A program made the translations under genes and the position numbers. Source: Bacillus sp. AFS037270 (lineage in GTDB: Bacteria; Bacillota; Bacilli; Bacillales_B; DSM-18226). From it: a DNA stretch of 64,000 nucleotides. The notes below the pieces were generated by a model. The model was given only the letters and a program-made list of their open reading frames with translations, ran no database searches and was not told the DNA's origin. Where the stretch lies: the NCBI RefSeq assembly GCF_002585305.1, contig NZ_NUNF01000016.1, positions 110,446 through 174,445 of the forward strand, given 5' to 3'. Position 1 is the stretch's first letter. The number at the start of each line of letters is the position of its first letter. Below, in pieces: positions 1 to 10,450 of the stretch.

Positions 1-711
1 CGCTTTAGGCAAATTGCTGATCAAGTTGGCGCAAAACTCATGGTCGATATGGCGCATATTGCCGGGCTAGTTGCAGCCGGACTACATCCGTCGCCGGTTC
101 CATATGCGGATGTCGTAACGAGCACTACTCATAAAACATTAAGAGGCCCGCGGAGCGGAATTATTTTAACAAATGATGAAGAAATCATTAAAGCGATTAA
201 CAAATCAGTGTTCCCAGGAATCCAGGGCGGCCCGCACATGCACATTATTGCAGCCAAGGCGATTGCTTTTAAAGAAGCATTGCAGCCAAGCTTTAAGGAA
301 TATGCAAAACAAGTAATTGAAAATGCTGCCACACTTGGCGAGACATTGAAAAATGAAGGGGCAGCCCTTGTTTCTGGTGGAACAGATAACCATATTGTTC
401 TTTTAGATTTACGTCCATGGAACCTAACTGGAAAAGTAGCAGAAAAATTATTAGAAGAAGCTGGCATCACCGTCAATAAAAATACGATTCCTTATGACCC
501 AGAAAAGCCGTTTGTTACAAGCGGCATCCGGATGGGAACAGCGGCTTTAACGACACGCGGCATGAAGCATGACGAAATGGTGAGAATCGGAAAAGTCATA
601 GCAGCTGTTCTGAAAAGTAAAGGGGACCAAGTCGTGCTTGAGAAAGCAAAGGAAACAACGAAAACCATTTGTGACGCTTTCCCGTTATTTGAACAAGCAA
701 TCACAGTATAA
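1..711 (+). CDS. glyA: Serine hydroxymethyltransferase, 5'-truncated by window edge
   Basis: Converts serine plus THF to glycine plus methylene-THF, reversibly, with PLP, in the cytosol. The reading frame is open from base 1, so the start lies outside the window; about 236 C-terminal residues are present of a usual ~410-415. Visible family hallmarks are [12 protein letters not shown] and the PLP-lysine motif [11 protein letters not shown], followed by the C-terminal domain with [15 protein letters not shown]. It is followed 15 bp later by sdaAB and then the glycine cleavage genes. In this cluster it probably runs in the serine-forming direction, using the C1 unit released by glycine cleavage. 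Identity is near certain; the catabolic role is inferred from context. Confidence 0.97.
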   Translation, partial: RFRQIADQVGAKLMVDMAHIAGLVAAGLHPSPVPYADVVTSTTHKTLRGPRSGIILTNDEEIIKAINKSVFPGIQGGPHMHIIAAKAIAFKEALQPSFKEYAKQVIENAATLGETLKNEGAALVSGGTDNHIVLLDLRPWNLTGKVAEKLLEEAGITVNKNTIPYDPEKPFVTSGIRMGTAALTTRGMKHDEMVRIGKVIAAVLKSKGDQVVLEKAKETTKTICDAFPLFEQAITV

Positions 712-726
712 GAAAGGGGCATTTGA

Positions 727-1239
727 ATGGAATTTCAAAGTTGTTTTGACATTATCGGTCCGATCATGGTGGGACCGTCGAGTTCTCATACAGCGGGTGT
801 CGTTTCGATCGGAAAGTTTATATACGAATTATTGGAAGATTGTCCGCAAGAAGCAAATATTGTCTTTTATGATTCTTTTGCTGAAACTTATCAAGGTCAT
901 GGAACAGATAAAGCACTTCTTGGCGGATTACTTGGGATGGAAACGGATGATCCACGAATAAAATATTCACTGGAATGGGCTAAAAAGGATGGGATGCAGT
1001 ACAGGTTCGAATTTGCAGAAGACTGTAAGTATTATGACCATCCGAATATAACAATCGTAACAGCAAAATGTGAGGAACATGTTGTTAAAGTTGGCGGCGT
1101 GTCACTCGGCGGCGGCTTATCCAAAATCTTTATGATTGACGAAGAAATGGTCGATATCCGTTTGAGTGCAGGCGAAGATTTTACAGCTCTTGCTCGTCAT
1201 TATCAACCTAAAAGGAAAAGACTAGTGGGGGCAAAATAA
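727..1239 (+). CDS. sdaAB: L-serine dehydratase, beta subunit lacking ACT domain
   Basis: Beta chain of the Fe-S type serine deaminase (serine to pyruvate plus ammonia). The N-terminal signature FDIIGPIMVGPSSSHTAG and the motif GHGTDKALLGGLLGM are clear. The protein is only 170 residues, whereas the Bacillus form is about 220 and ends in a regulatory ACT domain. Here the chain stops soon after IRLSAGEDFTALARHY with a basic tail, so the ACT domain is missing. The stop codon overlaps the sdaAA start by one base (taATG), which implies translational coupling and argues against a sequencing frameshift. An AAGGGGC-type ribosome site precedes the start. Confidence 0.92.
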   Translation: MEFQSCFDIIGPIMVGPSSSHTAGVVSIGKFIYELLEDCPQEANIVFYDSFAETYQGHGTDKALLGGLLGMETDDPRIKYSLEWAKKDGMQYRFEFAEDCKYYDHPNITIVTAKCEEHVVKVGGVSLGGGLSKIFMIDEEMVDIRLSAGEDFTALARHYQPKRKRLVGAK

Positions 1240-2117
1240 TGGAAATTCAATCCATGCGAGAGCTAATCGATGCTTGTGAAAGAGAACAAAAAACCGTTGG
1301 TGAAATGATGTTGATGATGGAAGTAAAAAGATCAGGCAAAGACCAAGAAACCATTATTAGCATGATGGAAGAGCGGTTGATCAAAATGAAAGAAGCTGTT
1401 ACTAGCGGTATCAATGATGCATCAGCCGCCCCAAGCGGTCTTTCCGGCGGTGATGCCGTAAAGATGAATGATTATATGAATCAAGGTAAATCCTTGTCAG
1501 GAAATTATATTAGCAATGCGATGGCCTTTTCGTTGGCTACTTCAGAAAACAATGCGCGAATGGGTGTCATTGTAGCAACGCCAACTGCCGGGGCAGCCGG
1601 CATTTTACCAGGGGTATTGTTTTCACTTCATAAAAATGATGGTACGCCTTTTAAAAATTTAGTCATGGGGTTGTTTACGGCAAGCATGCTCGGGTATGTC
1701 ATTGCGAACCGTTCCTTTATTTCGGGAGCAGCCGGAGGGTGCCAGGCTGAGGTCGGTTCGGCAACGGCTATGGCCGCCGGAACGATTGTTGAGTTAAAAG
1801 GGGGTACACCACAGCAAGCTGTAAATGCCACTGCCATTGCGATGAAGTCACTTTTGGGTTTGGTTTGTGACCCAGTGGCAGGACTTGTTGAAGTTCCTTG
1901 CATTAAGCGGAATGTGATCGGAACCTCCATCGCATTTTCAGCAGCTGACATGTCCCTTGCCGGGATTGAAAGCCGTATTCCTTGTGATGAGGTAATTGAA
2001 GCCATGTACAGGGTCGGAAAAGATATGCCTCGGACACTCCGCGAAACCGCACTTGGCGGTCTGGCAACGACTGAAACCGGAAAACAAGTAAAAGAACGAC
2101 TATTTTGCAGGAAATAA
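1239..2117 (+). CDS. sdaAA: L-serine dehydratase, alpha subunit (Fe-S)
   Basis: Catalytic chain of the [4Fe-4S] serine dehydratase, 292 residues, the usual family length. Conserved landmarks are [15 protein letters not shown], the glycine-rich [12 protein letters not shown] segment, and cysteines in [10 protein letters not shown] (about residue 168) and [13 protein letters not shown] (about 211 and 222), which fit the cluster ligands. It is translationally coupled to sdaAB and lies 14 bp before gcvT. With glyA and the glycine cleavage genes it completes a glycine/serine to pyruvate route. Regulation probably follows the upstream operon promoter, which is not in the window. Confidence 0.95.
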   Translation: MEIQSMRELIDACEREQKTVGEMMLMMEVKRSGKDQETIISMMEERLIKMKEAVTSGINDASAAPSGLSGGDAVKMNDYMNQGKSLSGNYISNAMAFSLATSENNARMGVIVATPTAGAAGILPGVLFSLHKNDGTPFKNLVMGLFTASMLGYVIANRSFISGAAGGCQAEVGSATAMAAGTIVELKGGTPQQAVNATAIAMKSLLGLVCDPVAGLVEVPCIKRNVIGTSIAFSAADMSLAGIESRIPCDEVIEAMYRVGKDMPRTLRETALGGLATTETGKQVKERLFCRK

Positions 2118-2131
2118 TAGGGGGGAGCAAG

Positions 2132-3244
2132 ATGAGTACGGTAACAGCATTAAAGCAAACGCCACTTTTCGAAACTTATGGAAAATATGGTGCGAAGGTT
2201 ATAGATTTTGGCGGCTGGGCACTTCCAGTCCAGTTTTCGAGCATTTTAGATGAACATGAAGCGGTCCGAACAAAAGCAGGACTCTTTGATGTCTCTCATA
2301 TGGGTGAAGTGCTTGTTGAGGGGAAAGATGCAGAGAGTTACATCAACTACCTAGTCACCAACGATGTGACAAAGCTTGCCATCAATCAAGCACAGTATAC
2401 CGCCATGTGCTATCCAGACGGGGGAACAGTCGATGATCTATTAGTCTATAAATTAGATAATGAAAAATATTTACTCGTCATTAATGCCGCCAACATTGAG
2501 AAAGATTTCAACTGGATGCAGCAACATGTAAAAGGAGAGATGACACTCCAAAATATTTCGAATGAAACCGCCCAGCTTGCCATTCAAGGTCCAAAAGCGG
2601 AAGGGATCTTGCAAAAGTTAACGGGTATCGATCTATCTAAAATAGGCTCATTTTATTTTGCCCAACATGTTGTTCTTGACGGTGTAACAGATGTACTCGT
2701 ATCCCGTACGGGTTATACAGGAGAAGATGGTTTTGAGCTCTATTTAGCAGCGGAGCAAGCGAAAACACTTTGGGAAAAACTATTAGCCGCAGGAAGTGAA
2801 GACGGCCTAAAGCCATGTGGACTTGGAGCACGTGATACGCTTCGCTTAGAAGCACGTCTAGCACTCTATGGTCAAGAATTGTTAAGTGATATTAGTCCGC
2901 TTGAAGCAGGAATCGGCTTCGCCGTTAAACTCAAAAAAGAAAGTGACTTTATCGGGAAAGCCGCCCTTTTAGCCCAAAAGGAAGCAGGATTAAAACGAAA
3001 ATTAGTGGGGATTGAAGCCACAGGACGGGGAATACCGCGTCATGGTTATAAGGTAACTTCAGAAGGTGGAGAGGAAATTGGTGTTGTGACCTCGGGAACC
3101 CAATCACCGACTTTAAAGAAAAGCATTGGTCTTGTTTTAATAGCAGCGGAACATGCTGAAGTGGGGACAAAGTTAAAAGTAGAAATTCGAAATAAGCTTA
3201 TTGATGCTGTTGTTGTGAAAACACCATTCTATAAAAGAGGTTAA
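2132..3244 (+). CDS. gcvT: Glycine cleavage system T protein (aminomethyltransferase)
   Basis: Transfers the methylene group from aminomethyl-lipoyl-GcvH to THF, releasing ammonia. The start at ATG 2132 is chosen because a strong site (AGGGGGGAGC) lies just upstream; an in-frame ATG at 2105 has no such site. The resulting protein is 370 residues. Family features are the N-terminal [19 protein letters not shown], and the central [13 protein letters not shown] folate-binding segment, plus the C-terminal barrel domain ending TPFYKRG. A 116-bp gap with a hairpin separates it from gcvH, so the operon may be processed or partly attenuated there. Confidence 0.97.
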   Translation: MSTVTALKQTPLFETYGKYGAKVIDFGGWALPVQFSSILDEHEAVRTKAGLFDVSHMGEVLVEGKDAESYINYLVTNDVTKLAINQAQYTAMCYPDGGTVDDLLVYKLDNEKYLLVINAANIEKDFNWMQQHVKGEMTLQNISNETAQLAIQGPKAEGILQKLTGIDLSKIGSFYFAQHVVLDGVTDVLVSRTGYTGEDGFELYLAAEQAKTLWEKLLAAGSEDGLKPCGLGARDTLRLEARLALYGQELLSDISPLEAGIGFAVKLKKESDFIGKAALLAQKEAGLKRKLVGIEATGRGIPRHGYKVTSEGGEEIGVVTSGTQSPTLKKSIGLVLIAAEHAEVGTKLKVEIRNKLIDAVVVKTPFYKRG

Positions 3245-3277
3245 TAGAGTATCAGAGTTCTCTAGAATATCACGATA

Positions 3278-3299
3278 CAGGCTGCAGCAAGGCAGCCTG
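3278..3299 (+). other. Intercistronic hairpin between gcvT and gcvH
   Basis: A perfect 8-bp inverted repeat (CAGGCTGC / GCAGCCTG) with a 6-nt loop lies in the gcvT-gcvH gap. No T-run follows, so it is unlikely to be a strong terminator. It may be an RNA-processing or stability element that sets the expression of gcvH relative to gcvT. Function is inferred. Confidence 0.5.
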
Positions 3300-3360
3300 G
3301 TACGTAAAATACTTAAAAAATCATAAACTCAAATTTAAAAATTGAAAGGAAGTAATAATA

Positions 3361-3756
3361 ATGACAAAAGCGACTGCAACCTTACTATATAGCAAAGAAC
3401 ATGAGTGGGTTTTACAATTAGACGGAAATCGAGTGCGAATTGGAATTTCTGATTATGCACAAAAACAGCTAGGAGATATCGTATTTGTAGAAAGTCCGCA
3501 AGTGGATGATGATGTAACAGCAGATGAATCCATGGGAACAATTGAATCGGTTAAAGCAGTTTCTGAAATTTATGCTCCAGTTTCAGGTACAGTTGTTCGG
3601 ATTAATGAGGATTTGGAAGAAGCTCCAGAAACTATTAACGCCTATCCATTCAGCAAAGGCTGGTTAGTAGAAGTGGAAATGTCAAGTCCAGAAGAATTGG
3701 AATCTCTTTTAAAAGAAGATGAGTATCAAGCATTTATCAATGAAGGAGAGGAATAG
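3361..3756 (+). CDS. gcvH: Glycine cleavage system H protein (lipoyl carrier)
   Basis: Small lipoylated shuttle protein that carries the aminomethyl group between P, T and L proteins. It has 131 residues, the usual size. The lipoylation site is Lys65 in [20 protein letters not shown] near residues 12-16 and the C-terminal GWLVEVE are typical. Start is ATG 3361 after GGAAGTAATAAT. The stop is one base before the gcvPA start, so the two are probably coupled. The lipoyl synthase for its modification is encoded 3 kb downstream. Confidence 0.97.
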   Translation: MTKATATLLYSKEHEWVLQLDGNRVRIGISDYAQKQLGDIVFVESPQVDDDVTADESMGTIESVKAVSEIYAPVSGTVVRINEDLEEAPETINAYPFSKGWLVEVEMSSPEELESLLKEDEYQAFINEGEE

Positions 3757-3757
3757 A

Positions 3758-5116
3758 ATGACATCTACTTACAGATATCTCCCTGATACGAAACAAGATC
3801 AAGAAGAAATGCTCGCTTTTTTAAATATGTCTTCTATCGATGAGTTGTTTGAAGATATTCCAGCTGAAATTCAATTGCAAGGTGAGCTAAATATACCAAA
3901 GGCGGACCCTGAAGTACTTCTACTGAAAAAAATGAATCGTCTTGCTTCCATAAATAAAAATGCGAATCAATACCCAACCTTTCTAGGGGCAGGAACTTAT
4001 GATCACTACATACCAAGTGTGGTCAACCACATGATTTCACGTTCTGAATTTTATACGGCCTATACACCATACCAGCCGGAAATCAGCCAAGGCGAATTAC
4101 AAGCGATTTTTGAATTCCAAACGATGGTTTGTGAGCTGACAGGAATGGATGTTGCCAATTCTTCCATGTACGATGGTTTTACATCACTTGCGGAAGCGGC
4201 ATCACTTGCCGTTTCATCAACCAGACGTTCGAAAGTGCTCGTATCTAAGGCCGTTCATCCTGAATCACGTGCAATCTTAAATACGGTAGCAAGCGGTCAA
4301 GGGTATACAGTAGAAGATGTGAATCTTGCTGCTGATGTTACCGACTTAGAAAAATTGCAAGAACAAATTGATAAGGGGACAGCCGCTGTTATTGTTCAAT
4401 ATCCTAACTTCTTCGGTTCGATTGAAGATTTGGCTGAAATTAAGAAAATTGCCTCAGCAAACGGAGCACTTTTCATCGTAAGTGCAAATCCGCTAGCGCT
4501 GGCGCTCCTGCAGGCTCCTGGTAAGCTTGGGGCAGACATTGTGATCGGCGATATGCAGCCATTAGGAATTCCGATGTCTTTTGGCGGTCCGCATTGTGGT
4601 TATTTTGCCGTAAGTAAGAAATTCATGCGGAAAATCCCTGGACGGATTGTCGGGCAAACAAAAGATGAGAAAGGACAGCGTGGCTTTGTCTTAACCCTTC
4701 AAGCACGCGAACAACATATTCGCCGTGATAAAGCATCATCCAATATTTGTTCAAATCAGGCATTAAATGCACTTGCTTCTGCTGTTTGTATGAGTGCACT
4801 TGGGAAGCAGGGTATTCGTGAAATGGCTCAGCTAAACATCGAAAAAGCTGATTACATGGCAAAATGTCTCCAAAAGAAAGGCTTCATCGTTACGAACCAA
4901 GCACCATTCTTTAATGAATTTGTGGTAGAACTTCCTCTTCCAATCAAAGAGGTAAACAGAAAACTGCTTGAGGCGGGAATCATCGGAGGCTTTGACTTAG
5001 GGATTGATTACGGCTTTGAAAATCAAATGCTGATCGCGGTGACCGAGCAGAGGACGAAAGAAGAGATAGACCAATTTATCGAGGTACTGGAGGCTGTTGT
5101 AAATGGTGGAATATAA
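3758..5116 (+). CDS. gcvPA: Glycine dehydrogenase (decarboxylating) subunit 1
   Basis: N-terminal half of the split P protein found in Firmicutes and archaea; with GcvPB it decarboxylates glycine and loads the H protein. The start at ATG 3758 gives 452 residues and follows GGAGAGGAAT. An earlier in-frame ATG (3719) would overlap gcvH by 38 bp and is rejected. Seen motifs include [15 protein letters not shown] near the N-terminus and [11 protein letters not shown] in the middle. It lacks the PLP lysine, as expected for this subunit. Its last 14 bases overlap gcvPB. Confidence 0.97.
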   Translation: MTSTYRYLPDTKQDQEEMLAFLNMSSIDELFEDIPAEIQLQGELNIPKADPEVLLLKKMNRLASINKNANQYPTFLGAGTYDHYIPSVVNHMISRSEFYTAYTPYQPEISQGELQAIFEFQTMVCELTGMDVANSSMYDGFTSLAEAASLAVSSTRRSKVLVSKAVHPESRAILNTVASGQGYTVEDVNLAADVTDLEKLQEQIDKGTAAVIVQYPNFFGSIEDLAEIKKIASANGALFIVSANPLALALLQAPGKLGADIVIGDMQPLGIPMSFGGPHCGYFAVSKKFMRKIPGRIVGQTKDEKGQRGFVLTLQAREQHIRRDKASSNICSNQALNALASAVCMSALGKQGIREMAQLNIEKADYMAKCLQKKGFIVTNQAPFFNEFVVELPLPIKEVNRKLLEAGIIGGFDLGIDYGFENQMLIAVTEQRTKEEIDQFIEVLEAVVNGGI

Positions 5117-6593
5117 TGATCTGATTTTTGAAATTAGTCGTCAAGGACGAGTGGGTTCAAGCCTTCCAGAAAGTGATGTTGCGAAAGTGGATATAAATGA
5201 TAAACTTCCGCAGCATTTGATTCGAGATATTCCGGCAGAACTCCCGGAAGTGTCCGAACTGCAGCTTGTTCGCCATTATACAGCACTTTCGAATAAAAAC
5301 CATGGAATCGATAACGGTTTCTATCCACTTGGTTCTTGTACAATGAAGTACAATCCAAAAATAAATGAAGATGTAGCCCGTTTGGAAGGGTTTAGCCGTA
5401 TTCATCCATACCAGCCAACTGAAACCGTACAAGGCGCATTAGAAGTTTTATATGAATTACAGGAAGAACTAGCTGTTATTACAGGAATGGATGCAGTGAC
5501 ATTACAGCCTTCAGCAGGAGCACAAGGTGAATGGACAGGGCTAATGATGGTCAAAGCCTACCATAAGCAAAAAGGTGAAGTGAGAACAAAAGTCCTCGTT
5601 CCGGATTCGGCACACGGAACAAACCCTGCAAGTGCATCCGTTGCCGGCTATGAAACTATAACGATTCCATCCAATGAGCATGGGTTAGTCGATCTGGAAG
5701 AATTAAAGAAACATGTGGATGATAACACAGCAGCACTGATGTTGACAAATCCGAATACGCTCGGACTGTTTGAAAAAGAAATTGTTGAAATTGCTAATGT
5801 TGTCCATGAAGCTGGCGGTTTATTGTACTATGACGGTGCGAATGCCAATGCGATTTTAGGAAAAACAACACCTGGTAAAATGGGCTTTGACATCGTGCAT
5901 TTAAATCTTCATAAAACATTTACTACACCTCATGGCGGCGGCGGCCCAGGTGCTGGTCCAGTCGGCGTGAAAGAGAAGCTGATTCCGTTTTTACCAGTTC
6001 CACGAGTGGTCAAAGAAAATAATCAATATCAGCTAGATTATAACCAGCCTCTATCAATCGGTCGTGTGAAAGGGTATTATGGAAACTTTGGTATTCTATT
6101 GCGTGCGTACACCTATATTCGCACCATGGGACCTGAAGGATTACGTCAAGTATCGGAAGGTGCCGTCCTTCATGCGAACTATCTTCGCAAAAAGCTTGAG
6201 CCGTATTTTGATGCACCATATTCACAAATTTGTAAGCATGAATTTGTGTTATCCGGGTCAAGACAGAAAAAGTTAGGGGTAAGAACACTCGATATGGCCA
6301 AACGTCTGCTGGATTTTGGTTACCATCCGCCGACCATTTACTTCCCACTGAATGTGGAAGAGTGTTTGATGATCGAACCGACGGAAACCGAGTCAAAGGA
6401 AACCATGGATGCCTTTGCTGATGTGATGATTCAAATTGCCAAAGAGGTAGAGGAAAACCCAGGTATCGTATTAGAGGCACCGCATACAACGGTGATTGGC
6501 CGATTGGATGAAGTACAGGCAGCCAGACAACCGATTTTGCGTTATATAAAAGAGGAGTCAGCAGTGAAAGAAAAAGAAACAGTAAACGCATAA
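5103..6593 (+). CDS. gcvPB: Glycine dehydrogenase (decarboxylating) subunit 2
   Basis: PLP-bearing half of the P protein, 496 residues (family about 485-490). The PLP lysine is Lys271 in [29 protein letters not shown] and [11 protein letters not shown] are also diagnostic. It overlaps gcvPA by 14 bp, so the subunits are made in step. It is the last gene before a strong hairpin terminator at 6604-6640, so lipA-lpdA-purU need either read-through or their own promoter. Confidence 0.97.
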   Translation: MVEYNDLIFEISRQGRVGSSLPESDVAKVDINDKLPQHLIRDIPAELPEVSELQLVRHYTALSNKNHGIDNGFYPLGSCTMKYNPKINEDVARLEGFSRIHPYQPTETVQGALEVLYELQEELAVITGMDAVTLQPSAGAQGEWTGLMMVKAYHKQKGEVRTKVLVPDSAHGTNPASASVAGYETITIPSNEHGLVDLEELKKHVDDNTAALMLTNPNTLGLFEKEIVEIANVVHEAGGLLYYDGANANAILGKTTPGKMGFDIVHLNLHKTFTTPHGGGGPGAGPVGVKEKLIPFLPVPRVVKENNQYQLDYNQPLSIGRVKGYYGNFGILLRAYTYIRTMGPEGLRQVSEGAVLHANYLRKKLEPYFDAPYSQICKHEFVLSGSRQKKLGVRTLDMAKRLLDFGYHPPTIYFPLNVEECLMIEPTETESKETMDAFADVMIQIAKEVEENPGIVLEAPHTTVIGRLDEVQAARQPILRYIKEESAVKEKETVNA

Positions 6594-6603
6594 AATGAAA
6601 CCT

Positions 6604-6640
6604 CCATCTGTGCAGCGGATACGCTGCACAGATGGTTTTC
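6604..6640 (+). terminator. Intrinsic terminator after gcvPB
   Basis: Perfect 14-bp stem (CCATCTGTGCAGCG / CGCTGCACAGATGG) with a GATA tetraloop, followed by TTTTC. It closes the gcv transcription unit. Confidence 0.88.
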
Positions 6641-6681
6641 AAGTTAAAAGATAATACGATCCGTTCATAGGAGTGAATTAG

Positions 6682-7560
6682 ATGGCCACCGAGTATGTAC
6701 GTAAACCAGAATGGCTCAAGATAAAATTAAATACGAATGAACAGTATACAGGTTTAAAAACGATGATGCGTGAAAAAAAACTTCACACAGTCTGTGAAGA
6801 AGCGAAATGCCCGAACATTCATGAATGCTGGGCATCACGAAAAACGGCAACCTTTATGATTTTAGGAAGTATATGTACACGTGCCTGCAGATTCTGTGCG
6901 GTTCAAACGGGGCTGCCGACAGAGCTTGATTGGGAAGAGCCGGAGCGCGTCGCTGAATCTGTGGAGCAGATGGGGTTAAAGCATGTTGTGATTACTGCTG
7001 TTGCCCGTGACGATTTAAAAGATGGAGGAGCAGGGGTTTTTGCAGAAACGGTCAGAGCTGTAAGACGCCGTAATCCATTTTGCAGTATTGAAGTTCTTCC
7101 TTCCGATATGAATGGTGAGTATGACAACTTAAAGACATTAATGGATGCGAAGCCTGACATTTTAAATCACAATATTGAGACGGTAAAACGTTTATCACCA
7201 AAAATTCGAGCACGGGCTACCTACGAACGTTCCCTTGAATTTTTACGCCGGGCAAAAGAACTAAATGCTGCTATTCCAACAAAATCAAGTATTATGATTG
7301 GTCTTGGAGAAACAAAAGAAGAAATTATCGAAACGATGGACGATCTTCGTGTGAACAATGTCGATATTATGACGATAGGCCAATATTTACAACCTACCAA
7401 ACATCATTTAAAAGTTCAAAAATATTGGAGTCCGCAGGAGTTTGATGAACTAAAAGTAATAGCGATGTCAAAAGGATTTAGTCACTGCGAAGCCGGCCCG
7501 CTTGTTCGCTCCTCTTATCATGCTGATGAACAGGTCAATGCAGCAAAGGCGAATGCGTAA
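6682..7560 (+). CDS. lipA: Lipoyl synthase (radical SAM)
   Basis: Inserts two sulfurs into octanoyl groups on carrier proteins. The 292-residue protein has both iron-sulfur sites: the auxiliary cluster cysteines 38, 43, 49 ([12 protein letters not shown]) and the radical SAM cysteines 65, 69, 72 (CTRACRFC). The C-terminal RSSY serine motif is present (LVRSSYHAD). Its place between gcvPB and lpdA suggests a copy dedicated to lipoylating GcvH; whether another lipA exists elsewhere is not visible. Start ATG 6682 follows TAGGAGTG. Confidence 0.97.
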   Translation: MATEYVRKPEWLKIKLNTNEQYTGLKTMMREKKLHTVCEEAKCPNIHECWASRKTATFMILGSICTRACRFCAVQTGLPTELDWEEPERVAESVEQMGLKHVVITAVARDDLKDGGAGVFAETVRAVRRRNPFCSIEVLPSDMNGEYDNLKTLMDAKPDILNHNIETVKRLSPKIRARATYERSLEFLRRAKELNAAIPTKSSIMIGLGETKEEIIETMDDLRVNNVDIMTIGQYLQPTKHHLKVQKYWSPQEFDELKVIAMSKGFSHCEAGPLVRSSYHADEQVNAAKANA

Positions 7561-7595
7561 TCAAGGAAATGAGGCGTTAGGAGAGGTGAGGTCCG

Positions 7596-7901
7596 ATGAT
7601 ATTAAAAATGACAGAAGCAGCCATAAACAAGCTAAAAGAATTAGCTGGGAATGAAGAGGGAATTCCTCGGATTGATGCGGAAGTAGCTGGCGGATGCGGG
7701 ATGTCAGTTAAGTTTTCTATTCTCTTTGATGAACCGCGTCGAAACGATATATACATAGAGATAGAAGGGCTGCAGATCCGAATGGATCGCTTTACAAAAC
7801 GTTATTTAGATGAAGAAACAGTAATTGATTATCAAGACGACCATGGTTTTTTAGTCGGAGACAGCTTTATCTCAAGTGCGTGTGCAATCGAAATAGATTA
7901 A
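7596..7901 (+). CDS. HesB/IscA-like fold protein with reduced cysteine set
   Basis: A 101-residue protein resembling the HesB/IscA-like (YqkB-type) Bacillus proteins. The first conserved region AGGCGMSVKF with one cysteine is present, but the C-terminal CGCG pair of true A-type carriers is replaced by SSACAIEID. It therefore may not hold a cluster in the classical way. It lies 35 bp after lipA, behind AGGAGAGGTGAGG, and before lpdA, so a role in supplying or sensing Fe-S for LipA is a reasonable guess. The fold assignment is fairly sure; the function is not known. Confidence 0.75.
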   Translation: MILKMTEAAINKLKELAGNEEGIPRIDAEVAGGCGMSVKFSILFDEPRRNDIYIEIEGLQIRMDRFTKRYLDEETVIDYQDDHGFLVGDSFISSACAIEID

Positions 7902-8007
7902 TAGGAACCTGGCTAATGTTAGTGTCCTCGGAGAATCACCTGTTTTAACACTATAAATCAAAGTTTTCCTGTAGGTAATATGGGTATTATAGAAAGGAGA
8001 AATGAAA

Positions 8008-9408
8008 ATGACAAAAGAATATGACATTGTGATTATCGGCGGGGGACCAGGAGGCTACGTTGCTGCCATACGCGCCTCACAATTAGGCTTAAAAGTGGCG
8101 GTAGTCGAAAAAGGAAAAGTCGGTGGAACATGCCTTCATGCCGGATGTATTCCAACCAAGGCCTTATTAAGAAGTGCAGAATTATATGCACAAACAAAAA
8201 ATGCAAATCGATATGGTGTCATTGCCCCAGAAGTTGGACTTGATTTTACAAAGGTACAAGCTCGGAAAGAAGAAATTCAGGACCGACTGTATAAAGGGAT
8301 ACAACATTTAATGAAAAAAGGAAAAATCGATATTTATGAGGGGAAAGGAAGTATCTTGGAGTCAAAGGATGTGTTAGTTCAATTAAACAATGATGAAGGG
8401 GAAGTCATTGTAAGTCCTCGGAATATTTTAATTGCAACAGGTTCTCGCCCAAGAACATTTCTGGGCTTGGAAGCGGATGAAAAGTATGTCATGACATCAG
8501 ATGAAGCGTTAGAAATGGAAACGTTACCAAAATCAATTATCATTGTGGGCGGAGGAGTAATTGGAATCGAATGGGCATCGATGCTAGTAGACTTCGACAT
8601 CCAGGTTACAGTGATTGAATATGCTGATCGAATTTTACCAACTGAAGATAAAGATGTTTCAAAGGAAATCCAGCGCTTACTAAAGAAAAAAGGCGTGAAA
8701 ATCGTCACAGGGGCAAAGGTGCTCTCAGAAACGCTTGAAAAAGGTGATGGTGTTTCGATCAAGGCGGAGCATAAAGAGAAAGAAGTGCCATTTTCTGCAG
8801 ACAAACTTTTAGTATCCGTAGGCAGGCTGCCGAATATAGAAGGGATTGGACTTGATAAAACAGCGATTGAAATGAATGGGGTTTTTATCAAAACAAATGA
8901 ATTCTATCAAACAAATGAACCCAACATCTACGCAATTGGTGATGTTATTGGGGGATTACAGCTGGCCCATGTCGCCTCACATGAGGGAATCATTGCTATT
9001 GAACATATGGCAGGAAAAAATCCTAAAGTGCTTGATCCAACTCAAGTTCCAAAATGTGTATACTGCAGTCCAGAAGTAGCAAGTGTTGGACTTACAGAAG
9101 ATGATGCGAAGGAGAAAGGATTTCAAGTTAAAACCGGTAAATTCTCATTCCGGGCGATCGGAAAGGCCCTCGTTTTTGGTGAATCAGACGGATTTATCAA
9201 ACTTGTTGTTGAAGAAGGAACAAATAAAATGTTAGGTGCCCATATGGTGGGTCCCCATGTAACAGATATGATTACAGAGTTTGGATTAGCCCAAGTTTTG
9301 AATGCAACGTCAATGGATATTGCTCATATGATCCATCCACACCCAACATTAGCCGAAGCGATTGGTGAAGCAGCGCTTGATGTAGATGGAAAGGCAATAC
9401 ATGCATAA
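8008..9408 (+). CDS. lpdA: Dihydrolipoyl dehydrogenase (glycine cleavage L protein)
   Basis: FAD- and NAD-dependent enzyme that reoxidises dihydrolipoyl-H protein. ATG 8008 is preferred over ATG 8002, because the AAAGGAG site ends at 7999, giving 8 nt rather than 2 nt spacing; this yields 466 residues. The N-terminal GGGPGGYVAA FAD motif, redox cysteines 42 and 47 in GGTCLHAGCIPTK, the NAD-binding GGGVIGIEWAS, and the C-terminal HPHPTLAEAIGEA base motif are all seen. Its position suggests it serves the glycine cleavage complex rather than pyruvate dehydrogenase. Confidence 0.96.
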   Translation: MTKEYDIVIIGGGPGGYVAAIRASQLGLKVAVVEKGKVGGTCLHAGCIPTKALLRSAELYAQTKNANRYGVIAPEVGLDFTKVQARKEEIQDRLYKGIQHLMKKGKIDIYEGKGSILESKDVLVQLNNDEGEVIVSPRNILIATGSRPRTFLGLEADEKYVMTSDEALEMETLPKSIIIVGGGVIGIEWASMLVDFDIQVTVIEYADRILPTEDKDVSKEIQRLLKKKGVKIVTGAKVLSETLEKGDGVSIKAEHKEKEVPFSADKLLVSVGRLPNIEGIGLDKTAIEMNGVFIKTNEFYQTNEPNIYAIGDVIGGLQLAHVASHEGIIAIEHMAGKNPKVLDPTQVPKCVYCSPEVASVGLTEDDAKEKGFQVKTGKFSFRAIGKALVFGESDGFIKLVVEEGTNKMLGAHMVGPHVTDMITEFGLAQVLNATSMDIAHMIHPHPTLAEAIGEAALDVDGKAIHA

Positions 9409-9551
9409 GTCGAATACTTTAAGAATGAGAGTGTTATAAAATAGAACAACTATTTCAAGAGTATGAGAGGATTCCTCTTGGGCGGGACGAGTAGCCCTTC
9501 TAATCAATTCATTTCACATAAATCATATGCCTAAGGATGGTGTGAGCAAGG

Positions 9552-10418
9552 ATGACAAAAGTAAACCTGAACCGTGTTAAACTATTAATTTCTTGTCCAG
9601 AAAAGCCTGGTATTATCTCAAAAGTAACGAATTTTTTATTAGAACACAAGGTGAATATTGTACATTTTGACCAACATACGACAGATCCAAACTCAGGTAT
9701 ATTTTTTATGCGGATCGAGTTTGAAATGAAAGAATCTGATTCTTCATTTGAAAAACTAGAACAGGATTTACATGTAATGGGACGGGACTATAGTTTAGAT
9801 TGGCAGCTGAGCAGTAATGAAAAAAGAAAGCGAATGGCCATCTTTGTTTCCAAAGCAGACCATTGTCTCAATGAGCTTCTTTGGCGCTGGAAATCCAAGG
9901 AAATCGTGGTGGATATCCCTTTGGTCATCAGTAATCATCCCGATTTAAAAGAAGTCGTTGAGGGGTATGGCATCCCTTTTTATCATATCCCCATGTCTCG
10001 TGAAACGAAAGAAGAGGCCGAACAGAAGGCATTAGAACTATTGGAAGGGAAGGTAGACTTTATTGTCCTGGCAAGGTATATGCAAATTCTTTCCCCCAAT
10101 TTTATTTCCCATTTTCCTAATCAAATTATTAACATCCATCACTCGTTCTTACCGGCATTTGTTGGGGCAAATCCTTATGTGAGAGCGTTTAATCGAGGTG
10201 TAAAGTTAATCGGGGCAACGGCACATTATGTAACAAATGATCTTGATGAAGGACCAATTATTGAACAAGATGTACAACGGATTAATCATCGCTATACAGT
10301 AGAAGATTTAAAGACGGCTGGACGTCATGTGGAAAAAAGGGTTCTTGCCGAGGCAGTTTCCTGGCATGTTGAAGATAAAGTACTAGTCCATGGCAATAAA
10401 ACGATTGTTTTTACATGA
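9552..10418 (+). CDS. purU: Formyltetrahydrofolate deformylase
   Basis: Hydrolyses 10-formyl-THF to THF plus formate. Domains in order: an ACT domain (about residues 8-85, LLISCPEKPGIISKVTNFLL) and a formyltransferase-fold hydrolase domain with NIHHSFLPAFVGANPY and the catalytic aspartate region NDLDEGPIIEQD. The length of 288 is typical. In this cluster it can recycle THF when methylene-THF made from glycine is oxidised to formyl-THF. Start ATG 9552 follows AAGGATGGTGTGAGCAAGG. It lies 143 bp after lpdA; I see no clear promoter between them. Confidence 0.95.
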   Translation: MTKVNLNRVKLLISCPEKPGIISKVTNFLLEHKVNIVHFDQHTTDPNSGIFFMRIEFEMKESDSSFEKLEQDLHVMGRDYSLDWQLSSNEKRKRMAIFVSKADHCLNELLWRWKSKEIVVDIPLVISNHPDLKEVVEGYGIPFYHIPMSRETKEEAEQKALELLEGKVDFIVLARYMQILSPNFISHFPNQIINIHHSFLPAFVGANPYVRAFNRGVKLIGATAHYVTNDLDEGPIIEQDVQRINHRYTVEDLKTAGRHVEKRVLAEAVSWHVEDKVLVHGNKTIVFT

Positions 10419-10450
10419 GTTTAAACGGTAGATGATAGGAGATGAGGTTA

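Noticed and set aside
6010..6642. 210-codon minus-strand open frame opposite gcvPB
   Set aside because: It is the shadow of a conserved gene on the other strand, without ribosome site or recognisable motif.
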